This document shows positions 10,196 to 20,781 of a DNA stretch of 64,000 bases, one piece after another. Every line of letters begins with the position of its first letter. The stretch's first letter is position 1. Position numbers and translations under genes: made by a program. The DNA comes from Pyronema omphalodes. Taxonomy: Eukaryota > Ascomycota > Pezizomycetes > Pezizales > Pyronemataceae. The notes beneath the pieces are model-generated. The model did no database searches and was not told the DNA's origin. It saw only the letters and a list, made by a program, of their open reading frames with translations. Where the stretch lies: the NCBI GenBank assembly GCA_024516155.1, contig JAJJXM010000039.1, positions 1 through 64,000 on the forward strand, in the 5' to 3' direction.

Positions 10196-11043
10196 TATCA
10201 GAATCCGTATCCACGGTTACTGACGACAGGCAGCGCGGGGTTTCGGCGGCGAGGAGGGCGGCGGCGGGTTAGGTAAGGCTGGTAAGTTGGGAATGGGCAA
10301 GGGTTTGTGGGCTGGGAAATCACAGGTGAGTTTGGAGAGATGGGATATCACAAGGGAACTTTTGTAGATAGGATTGTGTAAATAGAAACTTGATTGCGTG
10401 AAGAAATAAACTACATACAAATTTCCTCCTCTTATACTTGTTCCTTCATGACTCGTGACTCAGCATTCTCCGCCTGCGGAGAATGCTCCCAATGCTAACC
10501 GCCGTGATAACTACATACATGACCAACATTCCCCAACATTTGCCAACCGCCGTAATTCCAAATAAGAAAGCAAGATAACTAAACGCCGTAATTCCAAATA
10601 ATAATAACAAGGAAAGAGTACATACCAAAAGAGATAACCACCGGCAAACCGCCGTGATTCCAAATAGCAAAGAAAGAGTACATACCGAAAGAGATAACTA
10701 CCGGCTAACCGCCGTGATTCCAAATAGCAAAGAAAGAGTACATACCGAAAGAGATAACTTCCTGGCTAACCGCCGTGATTCCAAATAGTAAAGAAAGAGT
10801 ACATACCAAAGAGAGAAGTAAAAGATTCCAACATTTTCCTAGCCGCCGTGATACCTAAAAGAAATCCAAATAAGAAATAACTCCGAACATATGAAAATCC
10901 TCGGCAAGGGGCCCAGCCCCTTGCCCTAACCCTATCCCTTCACTTCATGACAGCGTAGCAGGTTGCTAGGGTGATGACGATCACCCATAGCCCTGCGGTG
11001 GTGACGGCGGAGGCCAGGAGCATGTCACGGGAGCGTTGTGACA
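10196..11043 (-). repeat. Family A LTR1 (5' LTR of A1), 848 bp
   Basis: On the minus strand it begins TGTCACAACG at 11043 and ends GGATTCTGATA at 10196. U3 carries the ORF3 tail, a GC-rich hairpin, tandem ~60-bp units with ACGGCGG cores, and an 11-bp-arm palindrome followed by TGAGTCA just upstream of TATAAG. Its outer end abuts the family C integrase at 11044, so A1 inserted into C. Confidence 0.93.
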
Positions 11044-13921
11044 ATCAGATGTCGTTCTTTGGTTAATCTATCCACAACTACCCAAATTGCATCACACCCC
11101 TTAGACCATGGTAATCCTGTTACGAAGCCCATTGATATGTCCTGCCAGGGTCTTTCGGGAATGGGTAGTGGGCGTAGAATACCAAACGGGGCGTGTCTGG
11201 TAGGTTTCGAACGTTGACAGGTATGACAATTTCGAATATATCTTTCCACGTCTGTCCTCATCTGGGGCCACGTATAGGTTCTTGAGAGGTATTCTAATGT
11301 TTTAGATCTACCTGGGTGTCCAGCCGTAGGAGAGTCGTGGTGTTGTTGCATTAGATGTAATCGTAGAGGTTCGTAATTCGGGACCCATACACATCCCCGG
11401 TAGAGTAAACGGTTGTTGTTTACTGTACATTCAGCTAATGTAACGTCTTTACAATAACGAGTGTTCTTGTTTAGCATTTCAATAACCTTAATAGGAAATG
11501 GGTCTTTATCGTAGGCTTCCATGAAGAGCTGGGATAAGGTGGGGTTTGTTCGTTGTGGGTCCCGTATTACTGTTTGTTGCGAATCCGTTGTTGTTTGTTG
11601 ATTACTGGGGGTAACAGCCGCAACGTGAAGGATATTCTCCGGCTTAATGATCGTTGTATGGTTCTCTATGGAGCGTTCATCCCCCTCTTTAGGCAGATCT
11701 CCGGATCGACGAGTCAGTGCGTCTGGTTTACCGCCTGCGGTACCGGGGCGGTAAACAGTCTTGAAATTAAACTGAGACAAAAACTCGGACCAACGGGCTT
11801 GACGGCGGTTCAAGAGCTTTGTCGAGGTAAATTATTCCAGATTCTTATGGTCTGACAGTACTCGAATGGGGTTAATAACAGACTGCAATTCGGGAGGCCA
11901 TTCTTCGAAAGCCCGGACGATAGCCATGAGTTCTTTATCATATATCTCATAATTACATTCGGCGGGGGAATGTTTCTCTGAGAAGTAAGCAATAGGATGT
12001 AAGATTCCTTCGTCATCATATTGAGAAAGTACTCCAGCAGAGACATAATCGGAAGCATCGGTTTCGACAATAACATCCGGGTCTGGGTCGAAACGAGCCA
12101 GAACGGGGGTGGATGTAAACGATGATTTCAATTCCTCATAGGCCTGTTGTTGGGGTTCCGACCAGACGAAAGGAACTCCTTTTCGTGTGAGTAACGTGGG
12201 AGGTTGGACTATTTTTGAATAGTTCTTAACGAAACGTCGATAGAAATTTGCAAAACCCAAAAACGCTCTAACATCTTTGACGTTTCGGGGAGATTCCCAA
12301 TCCCGGACTGCAGTAATCTTCTCAGGATCCATCTTTATTCCTTCTGTACTAATGATGAGTCCTAAGTACTTTACTTCCTTCTGATGGAACTCGAATTTCT
12401 CTGGTTTGAGATGTAATCCTGCTTTTTCGAGTGATTCGAGGATCAATTTAACATGTTGTTTATGTTCTTCGAGGTTATCCGAATAGATCAGGGTGTCATC
12501 CAAATAGGCAGTACAGAATCGATCAAGGTAAGGTGCCAATACGTCATTAATGAAGTTCTGAAACGTTGCAGGGGCATTGGTAAGCCCAAGGGCATAACCA
12601 ATGATTGGAATAATCCGTACCGGGTACGAAAAGCGGTTTTCCATTCTTCCCCATTTGCCATACGTATTAAATTATACGCTCCCCTAATGTCGAGCTTAGT
12701 GAACCACTTAGCTCTTGAAAGGTTCATTAAGGTATCCTGCATCAGGGGAAGAGGGTATCGATTCTTAATTGTTGCGGCGTTGATTCCACCATAATCGACC
12801 ACCAAACGCAACGAACCATCGCCTTTCTTTACGAAAAGGATGGGAGCAGCCGCTGGGGATGAGGAGGCACGAATGAAACCTTTGGTGAGGTTTACATCAA
12901 AGCAGCGTTTGAATTCCTCCAACTCTGGACGTGATAGGGAGTAAAGGGGACCGAAGGGAGGCTGAAAACCATCGAAGAGTGATATCTTGTGAACCGCCGG
13001 TCGATGGGGCGGTAACTTATCAGCATTGACTTTTTCGAAGATTCCCAAGTACTGGTGATATTCTGGTGGTACAATAGTTTCAAGATCTGGTTCCTCTTTC
13101 TCTGGTTGAAGAGCTGTGGTGATTCCATTCAACGATAAGGAGAATTGTTCGACTTTTCCGTAACGATTATTAGCATTGTTTACGATTCGTCGAAACGTCG
13201 TAGCTGAGATAGCACAGATCTTATTTTGTTGTTTAGGAGCAATACCCGTAACAGGGGTGGGTGTTAGCGCGGTTCGGTGGGGGAGACAGTTCGGTGATGA
13301 GAATTTGATATCGTTGTCGGCAAAGTTTATTGTAACATTGTGTTTACGAAGACATGGGATTCCTAAAACGAGGGGATAATGACCAAGCCGAGTAACGTAG
13401 GCAGTTAGTAATTCATGATGGTCTCCTATTGTACATTCGACTTCAACGTATTCGGTGATGTCTCCTGATGAAATGGGTCGACCATCAATTACTTCAACCA
13501 TTTTGGGGTTTTTTAATTGATAACGGGGGAAGTTGTGTTGGCGTGCGAAGTCTTCGTTCATGAAGGAAATTCCTGTGCATCCGCAGTCTACGAGCGCATG
13601 AGTATCGATTTTGGTATTGTGTTCAGTTAGTGTACATGGCATGACCAAATGATTCCCATCCAATTCGTTTTCTTGTTTACTTGACAAAGAACTAGCGGAT
13701 ACATAAACGATTTCCTGAGATGAAACGAAAGACGAGGCAGGGGCTGGTCCAACAACAGAGTTAACAGGCTGTTGATGGACTACTGTTTTCCCTGGTCGGC
13801 GTCGGGGTTTGTTGGGATATCCAAAACCTCGGCGGCGCCTAGGCGAATCTTGCGGGAGTTGTTTGCTGCCAACGTAGAACATTCGTTCTTGAAGTGATCG
13901 GCTGATCCACAATAAAGACAA
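11044..13921 (-). pseudogene. pol: Family C pol: protease, RT, RNase H, part of integrase
   Basis: Ty3/gypsy Pol distinct from A and B. Read downward from 13921: a basic segment, protease (HALVDCGCTGISF near 13600), RT (FVKKGDGSLRLVVDYGGINA, then [12 protein letters not shown] near 12500), RNase H ([13 protein letters not shown] near 12060), and integrase zinc domain (HHDSPTAGHPGRSKTLEYL ... CHTCQRSK, 11345-11200). It ends inside the integrase core, just after DISMGFVTGLP and VVVDRLTKE, where A1's LTR begins at 11043. One frame change lies near 12600 and one nonsense codon at 11832-11834 (a Tyr codon in A). Pol lies in the -1 frame relative to C gag. The rest of integrase and the 3' LTR are beyond the A1 insertion, outside the window. 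Confidence 0.85.
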
Positions 13922-13991
13922 AGTCCCTTAGCCATTCGTTCATCACGACGGTGTTGGTTCTGAGCCTTTTGGGAACCTGATAGGTCCATGG
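13780..13991 (-). pseudogene. gag: Family C gag, C-terminal part with zinc knuckle
   Basis: The nucleocapsid end of family C Gag. It shows a basic helix (QHRRDERMAKGLC) and a CCHC knuckle CLYCGSADHFKNEC, then a stop at 13780, overlapping pol in another frame. The upstream part of the same gag is 24.8 kb away at 38763-39674: both pieces meet the outer ends of family A LTRs, share CATGG, and are in frame across one copy of it. A frame that appears to start at 14022 only borrows LTR bases. Confidence 0.85.
13987..13991. repeat. Target-site duplication of the family A array, left copy (CATGG)
   Basis: CATGG directly before the TATCAG end of LTR2. The identical five bases follow the opposite outer LTR terminus at 38763-38767. 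This is the expected length for Ty3/gypsy integration. Confidence 0.85.
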
Positions 13992-14839
13992 TATCAGAAT
14001 CCGTATCCACGGTTACTGACAACAGGCAGCGCGGGGTTTCGGCGGCGAGGAGGGCGGCGGCGGGTTAGGTAAGGCTGGTAAGTTGGGAATGGGCAAGGGT
14101 TTGTGGGCTGGGAAATCACAGGTGAGTTTGGAGAGATGGGATATCACAAGGGAACTTTTGTAGATAGGATTGTGTAAATAGAAACTTGATTGCGTGAAGA
14201 AATAAACTACATACAAATTTCCTCCTCTTATACTTGTTCCTTCATGACTCGTGACTCAGCATTCTCCGCCTGCGGAGAATGCTCCCAATGCTAACCGCCG
14301 TGATAACTACATACATGACCAACATTCCCCAACATTTGCCAACCGCCGTAATTCAAAATAAGAAAGCAAGATAACTAAACGCCGTAATTCCAAATAATAA
14401 TAACAAGGAAAGAGTACATACCAAAAGAGATAACTACCGGCTAACCGCCGTGATTCCAAATAGCAAAGAAAGAGTACATACCGAAAGAGATAACTACCGG
14501 CTAACCGCCGTGATTCCAAATAGCAAAGAAAGAGTACATACCGAAAGAGATAACTTCCTGGCTAACCGCCGTGATTCCAAATAGTAAAGAAAGAGTACAT
14601 ACCAAAGAGAGAAGTAAAAGATTCCAACATTTTCCTAGCCGCCGTGATACCTAAAAGAAATCCAAATAAGAAATAACTCCGAACATATGAAAATCCTCGG
14701 CAAGGGGCCCAGCCCCTTGCCCTAACCCTATCCCTTCACTTCATGACAGCGTAGCAGGTTGCTAGGGTGATGACGATCACCCATAGCCCTGCGGTGGTGA
14801 CGGCGGAGGCCAGGAGCATGTCACGGGAGCGTTGTGACA
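13992..14839 (-). repeat. Family A LTR2 (3' LTR of A2), 848 bp
   Basis: Same layout as LTR1 with only a few substitutions by eye. The inner side (14840) is preceded on the minus strand by the polypurine tract GGAGGGGGGGC. It encodes the last 34 codons and stop of ORF3. The outer end touches CATGG of family C gag. Confidence 0.93.
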
Positions 14840-15800
14840 TAAGCCCCCCCCTCCAGGCCGAGACTCCGGCGAGGCCGTTGGCAGTCCTCAACGCTGGCCT
14901 CCGGATGGGGGACCGTCCCCGATACTGCTTTCCCCGACGTCGGCGACGTACGACGTCCTGGGTGATGTCCTCGAGGACATAAGGCGGTATTTGCTCTTGT
15001 TGGTGTCCTAAGGGGGGCGCCGTTATTTGTTCTTGTTGGTGCCCTGAGGAGAACGGGGGTATTTGATCTTGTTGGTGCCCTGAGGCGGGGGGCTGCGGGG
15101 GATCCGAACAAGGGGCGGACGTCAGGTCGTTGGTTGGTCGGTAGTCGACGGTGGGGAGACGCTGTTCCGGCTCCGCTGTCTGATAGAAAGACAGGTTGAT
15201 TGCCACCTTCTCGTGGTCCGAGGGTCCCGTCATCATAATCACTGGGAGTTGGTGTCGAATCGTAGGGATGGTGGAGTCCTCCGATTCCAGTTCGCGGGGA
15301 CGGGGTGGTTCGTTTTCCTGGTTTTCCGTAGGGACGGGAGGCTCCTTTCCTGTCCCGGGCTCGTCCTTGGGTGGTATCGTTGCCGGGGTCTCCGTGGGCG
15401 GTTTCCATCCTCTGATACCGCATCTCTGGTCGTGTCCGTCTTTGTTGACCAGAAATTTACACACATTGCAGAGTCTCTTTCCTTTCTGCCATGCCTTGCA
15501 GGCCTTTTGCGGGTCCATCCTTCGGTGTCGGATCACCCATTCTAACTCGGGGTCATGTAGCTGCCCGCAGCTACATGATTTTTTTATGCGTGCCGCAATT
15601 GCTTGCGCCACCGCTGGGAAATGATTGTTGTTTAATTTCGATTGGAGGTGAATGGAGCAGGAGTCGTTGTTGCAGAACGACCAATGTAGTTCTGCGTGCG
15701 GGATCGTGGGGTGGGGGGATTTCTTTTCTGCCGGGGGAGTAGGGGTTCGGTACCAGCCCAAAGAGGACGGGGGGTCCTCGGAGTTCGTTCTATCGTCCAT
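14736..15800 (-). CDS. Family A ORF3 (copy A2), 354 aa, Cys/His-rich tail-anchored
   Basis: The start ATG shares its A with the pol stop (TAATG), which suggests translation by termination-reinitiation. Residues 39-127 hold C43-x4-C48-x2-H51, C76-x-C78-x3-H82 and C111-x2-C114-x8-H123-x3-C127. Also shared with B are the blocks GWYR, QSK.N, HDPELE.VIR and KAC.AWQ.GKR. The middle is Pro-rich and includes three GHQQ(D/E)QI repeats. An Arg-rich stretch (RRRRRGKQYRGR) precedes GVSAWRGGLMSQRSRD and a C-terminal hydrophobic helix (about 327-350) encoded within the LTR. No similarity that I recognise; the function is unknown. The frame is intact and is preserved in A4 too. Confidence 0.88.
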   Translation of the reverse strand: MDDRTNSEDPPSSLGWYRTPTPPAEKKSPHPTIPHAELHWSFCNNDSCSIHLQSKLNNNHFPAVAQAIAARIKKSCSCGQLHDPELEWVIRHRRMDPQKACKAWQKGKRLCNVCKFLVNKDGHDQRCGIRGWKPPTETPATIPPKDEPGTGKEPPVPTENQENEPPRPRELESEDSTIPTIRHQLPVIMMTGPSDHEKVAINLSFYQTAEPEQRLPTVDYRPTNDLTSAPCSDPPQPPASGHQQDQIPPFSSGHQQEQITAPPLGHQQEQIPPYVLEDITQDVVRRRRRGKQYRGRSPIRRPALRTANGLAGVSAWRGGLMSQRSRDMLLASAVTTAGLWVIVITLATCYAVMK

Positions 15801-18418
15801 TACAGCTGTGGGGCATGTTTATTCGGGTACCTGCGGTGGAATTGGGTGATGGCGTCGGGGGAGTTTTGGAAATTGTCGGCGGGGTACCAGGTCGTATCGG
15901 GGTCGTGGAAACCAGTCCACTTAACTCGATATTGTATCTGACCCCGGTGGCGTCGAGAATCCACTATTTCCTCAACTTCCCACTCTTCCTCGTCGTCGAG
16001 GACAATCGGTAGCGGAGGGGGCTGAATATGGCCTGGGATGGTTGTCGAAGTAGGTTGAGACGGTTCTAGAAGGGAGATGTGAAATACTGGATGGATTTTT
16101 GCGTTTGGGGGAAGGTCCAGTTTATAAGCTCGCGACCCTACCTTAGACAAGATAGCGTAGGGCCCCAATAGCTTGTAATCGAGCTTGTTGGAGGGTCGGG
16201 TGGTTTTCACATTCTTCCTCTTCAGCCAGACCCGATCTCCCACTCGAAGGACCGGATCCGGGTGTCGATGCCGGTTCGCCTGTTCTGCATGAGCCGTCTG
16301 GGCATAGTGGACCTCCGCCCTCAGATCCTCGTGAAGTCGGTTGAGGGCGCCAACATATTTGGAGACCTCGGGGTTTCCTTCCGCGACTTCACCCAGCGGC
16401 TGGGTAAAACGGGGATGATATCCGTAATTTGCGAAGAAGGGGGACACCTTGGTCGTTCCTGAGCGGGAATTGTTGTAGCAGAACTCCGCCATAGGAAGGA
16501 GTTGGTTCCAATTGTCCTGTTGATAGTTACAATACGCCCTGAGGTATTGTTCGAGGATCGCATTGACCCTCTCTGTCTGTCCGTCGGACTCTGGGTGAAA
16601 CGCCGTACTCAGGTTCCTCGTCGTCCCCATTGCCTCCATGACCCTCTTCCAGAACTGAGAGGTGAATAGGGACCCCCGATCCGAGATGATGCTGCTGGGG
16701 AGTCCATGGGCCCGTACCACATGTGTGAGAAACCCGTCCGCAAGTTCCCTGGGTCCCATAGTATCCCTACATGCTACGAAGTGTGCCATCTTCGTCAAGC
16801 AGTCCACAATCACCCATATCGCATTCATTCCCCCATCTTCCGGAAGAACCGTGATAAGATCCATGGAGATGGATTCCCATGGTCTTTCTGGAATCTGTAA
16901 CGGTCGTAAGAGCCCGAAGGGGGCGTGCTTAATGGGCTTGATACGTTTACAGGTATCACAGTAGTCGACATATCGAGTCACATACTGTCGTTGTTGTGGC
17001 CAATAAAAATTCCGGCTGACCAACTCCAAGGTCCTTGCCCTTCCCGGATGCCCCGCGGCCTGGGAGTCGTGATGTTGTCGTAAAATTTGTAACCTCAGGT
17101 CGTCGTCGTCAGGGACCCATATCAATCCCTCGTATAGGAGTAACCCATCCTTTTCCTCGCATAACCCCAAGGGGACCCTATTGTCTCGGGTTATCGCTTC
17201 CCGAAGTTTGCGGATTACCTCCTGGAGTTCTGTATCGGTCTTCGTTTTTTCCCGAATTTTGGTAATGAGGGGGGTGTCCGGGGTGAGTCTTATCAACTGT
17301 GTCCCGTTCACATGAAAGACTTCCTGGGGAAGGAGGACTCGGCTTCGGTTCTGCCGGTGCTTCATCTCCCCTTCCCAGGGAGAGTCTCCTGACTCTCGGG
17401 ACAATATGTCGGGTTTTCCTGCCAACTTCCCCGGACGATACGTGATCGTGAAGTCATAGTTAGCCAGTTGTTCCGCCCATCGGGCCTGTCGGAGGTTGAG
17501 ATCCCTCTTCGTTTGCCAATACTCTAGGTTTTTATGGTCTGACAGTATCCGGATACTGTGTTTTGTCGATTTGCAGTATGTCGACCATTTGTCCAAGGCT
17601 TCCACTATCGCCAGGAGCTCCTTATCGTGGATGTCGTAATTGAGCTCCGCTTCTTTTAATTTTCGTGAAAAATAGGCAAGGGGGTGCAGTACGTTGGAGT
17701 CGTCGGGTTGTGAGCAGACTGCCCCGATGGCATAGTCTGAGGCATCAGTTTCCAGGGTGAGTGGCCGATCCGGGTCGAAATGTTGCAGGATCGGTTGGGA
17801 TATCATTGCCGTTTTGAGTTGCTCAAAGGCCCGTTGTGTCTCGTCGTTCCACTCCCAGGGTACCTGTTTCTTCGTCAATCGTGTCAATGGCGTGGTGATC
17901 TTGCTGAAATCCCGGATGAATCGACGGTAGAAATTGGCGAACCCAAGGAAACTTTGGACTCCCTTCACATTCACCGGTTCTTTCCATTCCTTAACCGCCC
18001 TAATTTTCTCGGGGTCCATCTGCAACCCTGTTGGGGAGATGATGTATCCCAGGTATTCCGTCTTTTTCGTGTGGAATTCACATTTCGAGGGTTTCAGGGT
18101 GAGTCCTACGTCCCTTAACCTCTCCAAGACCATGCGGACGTGCTTCCGATGCTCCTCCATATTATCCGAGTAAATCAATATGTCGTCGAGATAGGCGATG
18201 CAAAAGATGTCGAGGTAATCACTTAAGACTTCGTTCATCCATCGTTGAAACGAAGCTGGAGCATTTGTCAAACCAAATGGCATCACCAAATACTCGTATA
18301 GACCGTACTTGGTACGGAACGCAGTTTTCCATTCATCTCCTGTAGCTATTCGGAGGTTATGGTATGCGTCTCGCACATCCAATTTGGTATAGATCTTGGC
18401 GTTGGAAAGTCTATCCAA
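15800..18418 (-). CDS. pol: Family A pol (copy A2): RT palm to chromodomain, 872 codons
   Basis: Open from RT motif [19 protein letters not shown] through the pol stop. Domains in order: RT with [11 protein letters not shown] (near 18185), RNase H (LETDASDYAIGAV near 17750), integrase zinc domain (HHDSQAAGHPG ... YCDTCKRIK), integrase core (Asp in SMDLITVLP, Asp in IISDRGSLF, Glu in QTERVNAILE), GPY-like region, chromodomain (WEVEEIVDSRRHRGQIQYRVKWTGF to WYPADNF). Two residues differ from A3, A5 and A6: LITVLP instead of FITGLP and VDCLTK instead of VDRLTK. Both changes are also in A4. The upstream part of pol is frameshifted at about 18575. Confidence 0.9.
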   Translation of the reverse strand: MDRLSNAKIYTKLDVRDAYHNLRIATGDEWKTAFRTKYGLYEYLVMPFGLTNAPASFQRWMNEVLSDYLDIFCIAYLDDILIYSDNMEEHRKHVRMVLERLRDVGLTLKPSKCEFHTKKTEYLGYIISPTGLQMDPEKIRAVKEWKEPVNVKGVQSFLGFANFYRRFIRDFSKITTPLTRLTKKQVPWEWNDETQRAFEQLKTAMISQPILQHFDPDRPLTLETDASDYAIGAVCSQPDDSNVLHPLAYFSRKLKEAELNYDIHDKELLAIVEALDKWSTYCKSTKHSIRILSDHKNLEYWQTKRDLNLRQARWAEQLANYDFTITYRPGKLAGKPDILSRESGDSPWEGEMKHRQNRSRVLLPQEVFHVNGTQLIRLTPDTPLITKIREKTKTDTELQEVIRKLREAITRDNRVPLGLCEEKDGLLLYEGLIWVPDDDDLRLQILRQHHDSQAAGHPGRARTLELVSRNFYWPQQRQYVTRYVDYCDTCKRIKPIKHAPFGLLRPLQIPERPWESISMDLITVLPEDGGMNAIWVIVDCLTKMAHFVACRDTMGPRELADGFLTHVVRAHGLPSSIISDRGSLFTSQFWKRVMEAMGTTRNLSTAFHPESDGQTERVNAILEQYLRAYCNYQQDNWNQLLPMAEFCYNNSRSGTTKVSPFFANYGYHPRFTQPLGEVAEGNPEVSKYVGALNRLHEDLRAEVHYAQTAHAEQANRHRHPDPVLRVGDRVWLKRKNVKTTRPSNKLDYKLLGPYAILSKVGSRAYKLDLPPNAKIHPVFHISLLEPSQPTSTTIPGHIQPPPLPIVLDDEEEWEVEEIVDSRRHRGQIQYRVKWTGFHDPDTTWYPADNFQNSPDAITQFHRRYPNKHAPQL

Positions 18419-19768
18419 CGCTTCCCCTATCAGCGGGAGTGGGGTGCGATCCTTGATTGTGATTTCGTTAAGTCGTCGGTAGTCGACGCATAACCGTAAG
18501 GTACCATCCTTTTTCTTAACGAAATGGATTGGGGCTCCCGCTGGAGACGTCGACCGTCGGACCCAACCCCTCTTTTCATTTCTCTTCCAAGTAATCCCTC
18601 AGTACTCGCAGGCGTTCCTCATCGAGGGCTCGCAGGGGTTCGAACGGCGGAACCTTTCCGTCCATCAAGGGGATCCGGTGGTCATGATGTCGGTGCGGAG
18701 GTAACCCTACCGCCTCTTTTTCCCTGAATACGGAGAGGTAATCTGCATATTCCGGTGGTATTATTTCTTCCAGGGAGTCAGGCTTGCTCTTCCCCGCTCG
18801 GATTATGGTACTCGCGAGTTCCAATTCCCCGGAAGTGGCAATTGATTTGGCGGGAGCGGTTTCCCAGTTCCCCGGTTCTTCCTGGTTGGTTGGTGCAGTA
18901 GCGGTTGATTTGGCGGGAGCGGTCTCCCAGTTCCCCGGTTCCTTATGGTTGGCTGGCGCTTGCGGGGGTTGCCGCGAAGCGCACTGAGGCGAGTTGGGAT
19001 CGGCCTCGGTGGATTCCGCGCGCCTAGATCCCTGCACGCTTTCCATATCCTCGTCCTCCGACTCTTCCACTTCTTCTCCTTCGTCATCTTCTTCTATACT
19101 TTCTCCCCAGATCTCTTGGATGCGAAGCTCATCTTCCTCATCCGTCTGGAGCATCTCCTTCCGGTCCTTCCATACCATAGGCGTGCTCCGCTTCCTCATG
19201 TATCCGTTGATTATATTCTTTTTCTGCCCCCCGTTCCGACACGGTCGTGGCATGGGGCGAGGTAGGAAGGCAGTTCCTTCCGCATTTCTCGGAGTTGAAG
19301 ACGATCCTTCCTTCCTTCCAGTCGATGCTGGGATTGTGTTTCCGCAACCAAGGCAGTCCCAGGATAACGGGTGCGTTGCCAATGGTAATACAGTGGAGCT
19401 TGATGTCTTCCCTATGGTCGTTGATCACCATGGTCACCATGGCATCGTGGGTTACTGGGCCCCCATCCTAATTCCCGTCCGTCTACAGCGAGAACCTTTC
19501 GTGGGGTTAATTTTTTCGCGCAGGGCAATCCCTGCTGTCTCACATATTTTCGATCTATAAAATTCTCCGTGGCCCCGCAGTCGATCATGGCCGTTGTTTG
19601 GTATTCTTTCTTATTTCGTCCGATTAACTTTACTCGCAGGATAATTTTTTCGTTTCTTCCGTATGGTCCTACACTCGAGATTCTATCCGCCGGTCCTGCC
19701 GTGGTTGAACTGGTGGGCGACAGTTGCCCCAGGAATCCACCTTTTCCTTTTATTCCTGGGGGTTCTCT
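18419..19768 (-). pseudogene. pol: Family A pol (A2): protease, acidic linker, RT start, frameshifted
   Basis: Protease (Asp-Cys-Gly-Ala-Thr near 19590, GLPWLRKHNPSIDW near 19330), Glu/Asp-rich linker with NWETAPAKS repeats (about 18830-18960), and RT motifs [19 protein letters not shown]. Extra bases near 18576, 19163 and 19470 split it into at least three frames. Confidence 0.85.
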
Positions 19769-20683
19769 TTTCCCGACGTCTCACCGAGTCCCTCTTCTAC
19801 CAATGTAGTTTCCGCTGCTCTGAATAAGTTTCTTACTTGGGCACTTCGCAGCGTAGTGTCCCACCTTCCCACAGTTAAAACATTCGTTATTCCGCTTCCG
19901 CCTATCCTCCTCCATCCTATCCCTTGGTTTCGGTCGACGAGTGGAATCTAATTCCATTGGTTCGGGGTCGGAGAGTCGAGAGTCGTGTCCCGGCCACTTA
20001 AGGTGGGGGTGGTGATAGAATTGAGATTCATATCGGGTCCTCAGGGTTCGGAAATTGAATAGTCGGTTGTCTAACACTATGGCCTTGTTGGCGAATTCTG
20101 TGAGGTCCGTTGGTCGTTCGTCACGGAGTGATAACTGTCGTTGGACGTCTGTGTTTAGTCCATCACTGAATTGATCGATGTAGGTTTCGTCATTATATCT
20201 TAAGTCGGATTTGATTCTTTGAAATTCGGCCCAGTATGCAGCGGCGGATCGCGCGCCCTGCCTGATCATCTTGAACTTTCTTCTTGCTGCTTCTTTTGAG
20301 TCGGCTTCCCCTAAAGCCCTACTGACAGCGGTCTTGAAGGCCTCCCAGGTCGTGTATACGCTTTTCCCTGCCTTGATGGACGGCTCGATTCATGCCCAAG
20401 CGTTACCTCTACAGCGGGAGCTCGCATAGTTTACCTTCTTTTGTTCGGTGTCGAACCTATTCCCTTCACAATTGAACTTCAGTTCGCATTGCGTCAGGAA
20501 TGCAAGTCCCAATCCTGCCGGGGGTCGCCATTTTCCCGCAGGGTCGTCGGTAGAGGTATGGGGGAGTTCGGGTGATTCGGGGGTCTGGGGTCTGGATGGT
20601 TGTTCGGGGGTCACTGGGCTTGCCGATCCGGTCGGTTCTTGTTCGATATGTTCTCCGAGCTCTTTTAGCTGAAAGGATGCCAC
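19750..20683 (-). pseudogene. gag: Family A gag (A2), internally deleted
   Basis: Same Gag as A1, with GTG start position 20683 and stop at 19750. About 130 bp are missing at 20503, where the N-terminal Pro-rich segment jumps into the gag domain (compare 9806-9936). A Trp codon is TGA near 20392 (TGG to TGA) and an extra base near 19827 changes frame before the end. Not functional. Confidence 0.85.
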
Positions 20684-20781
20684 TGTGTGCGCCTTCTTCT
20701 GGGTTTTCTGGGTCTTCTGGGTTTTTCTGGGTTTCTGGGTCTTCGTTCCGCGTTGGGTGTCGTACACAGGACGCAATCAAA

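Noticed and set aside
10500..10860. Regularly spaced repeats in family A LTRs resembling a CRISPR array
   Set aside because: Units are adjacent ~60-bp tandem copies with no unique spacers, lie in U3 of an LTR and recur in all seven LTRs.
11044..13991. LTR2-C-LTR1 as a chimeric element with A LTRs and C body
   Set aside because: The C piece lacks a primer site and polypurine tract at the LTR borders. Its gag continues at 38763 with a shared CATGG, so LTR2 and LTR1 belong to separate insertions.
14767..15624. Plus-strand open frames opposite ORF3 and pol of family A
   Set aside because: They mirror well-supported minus-strand genes, recur in every copy only as shadows and have no domains.
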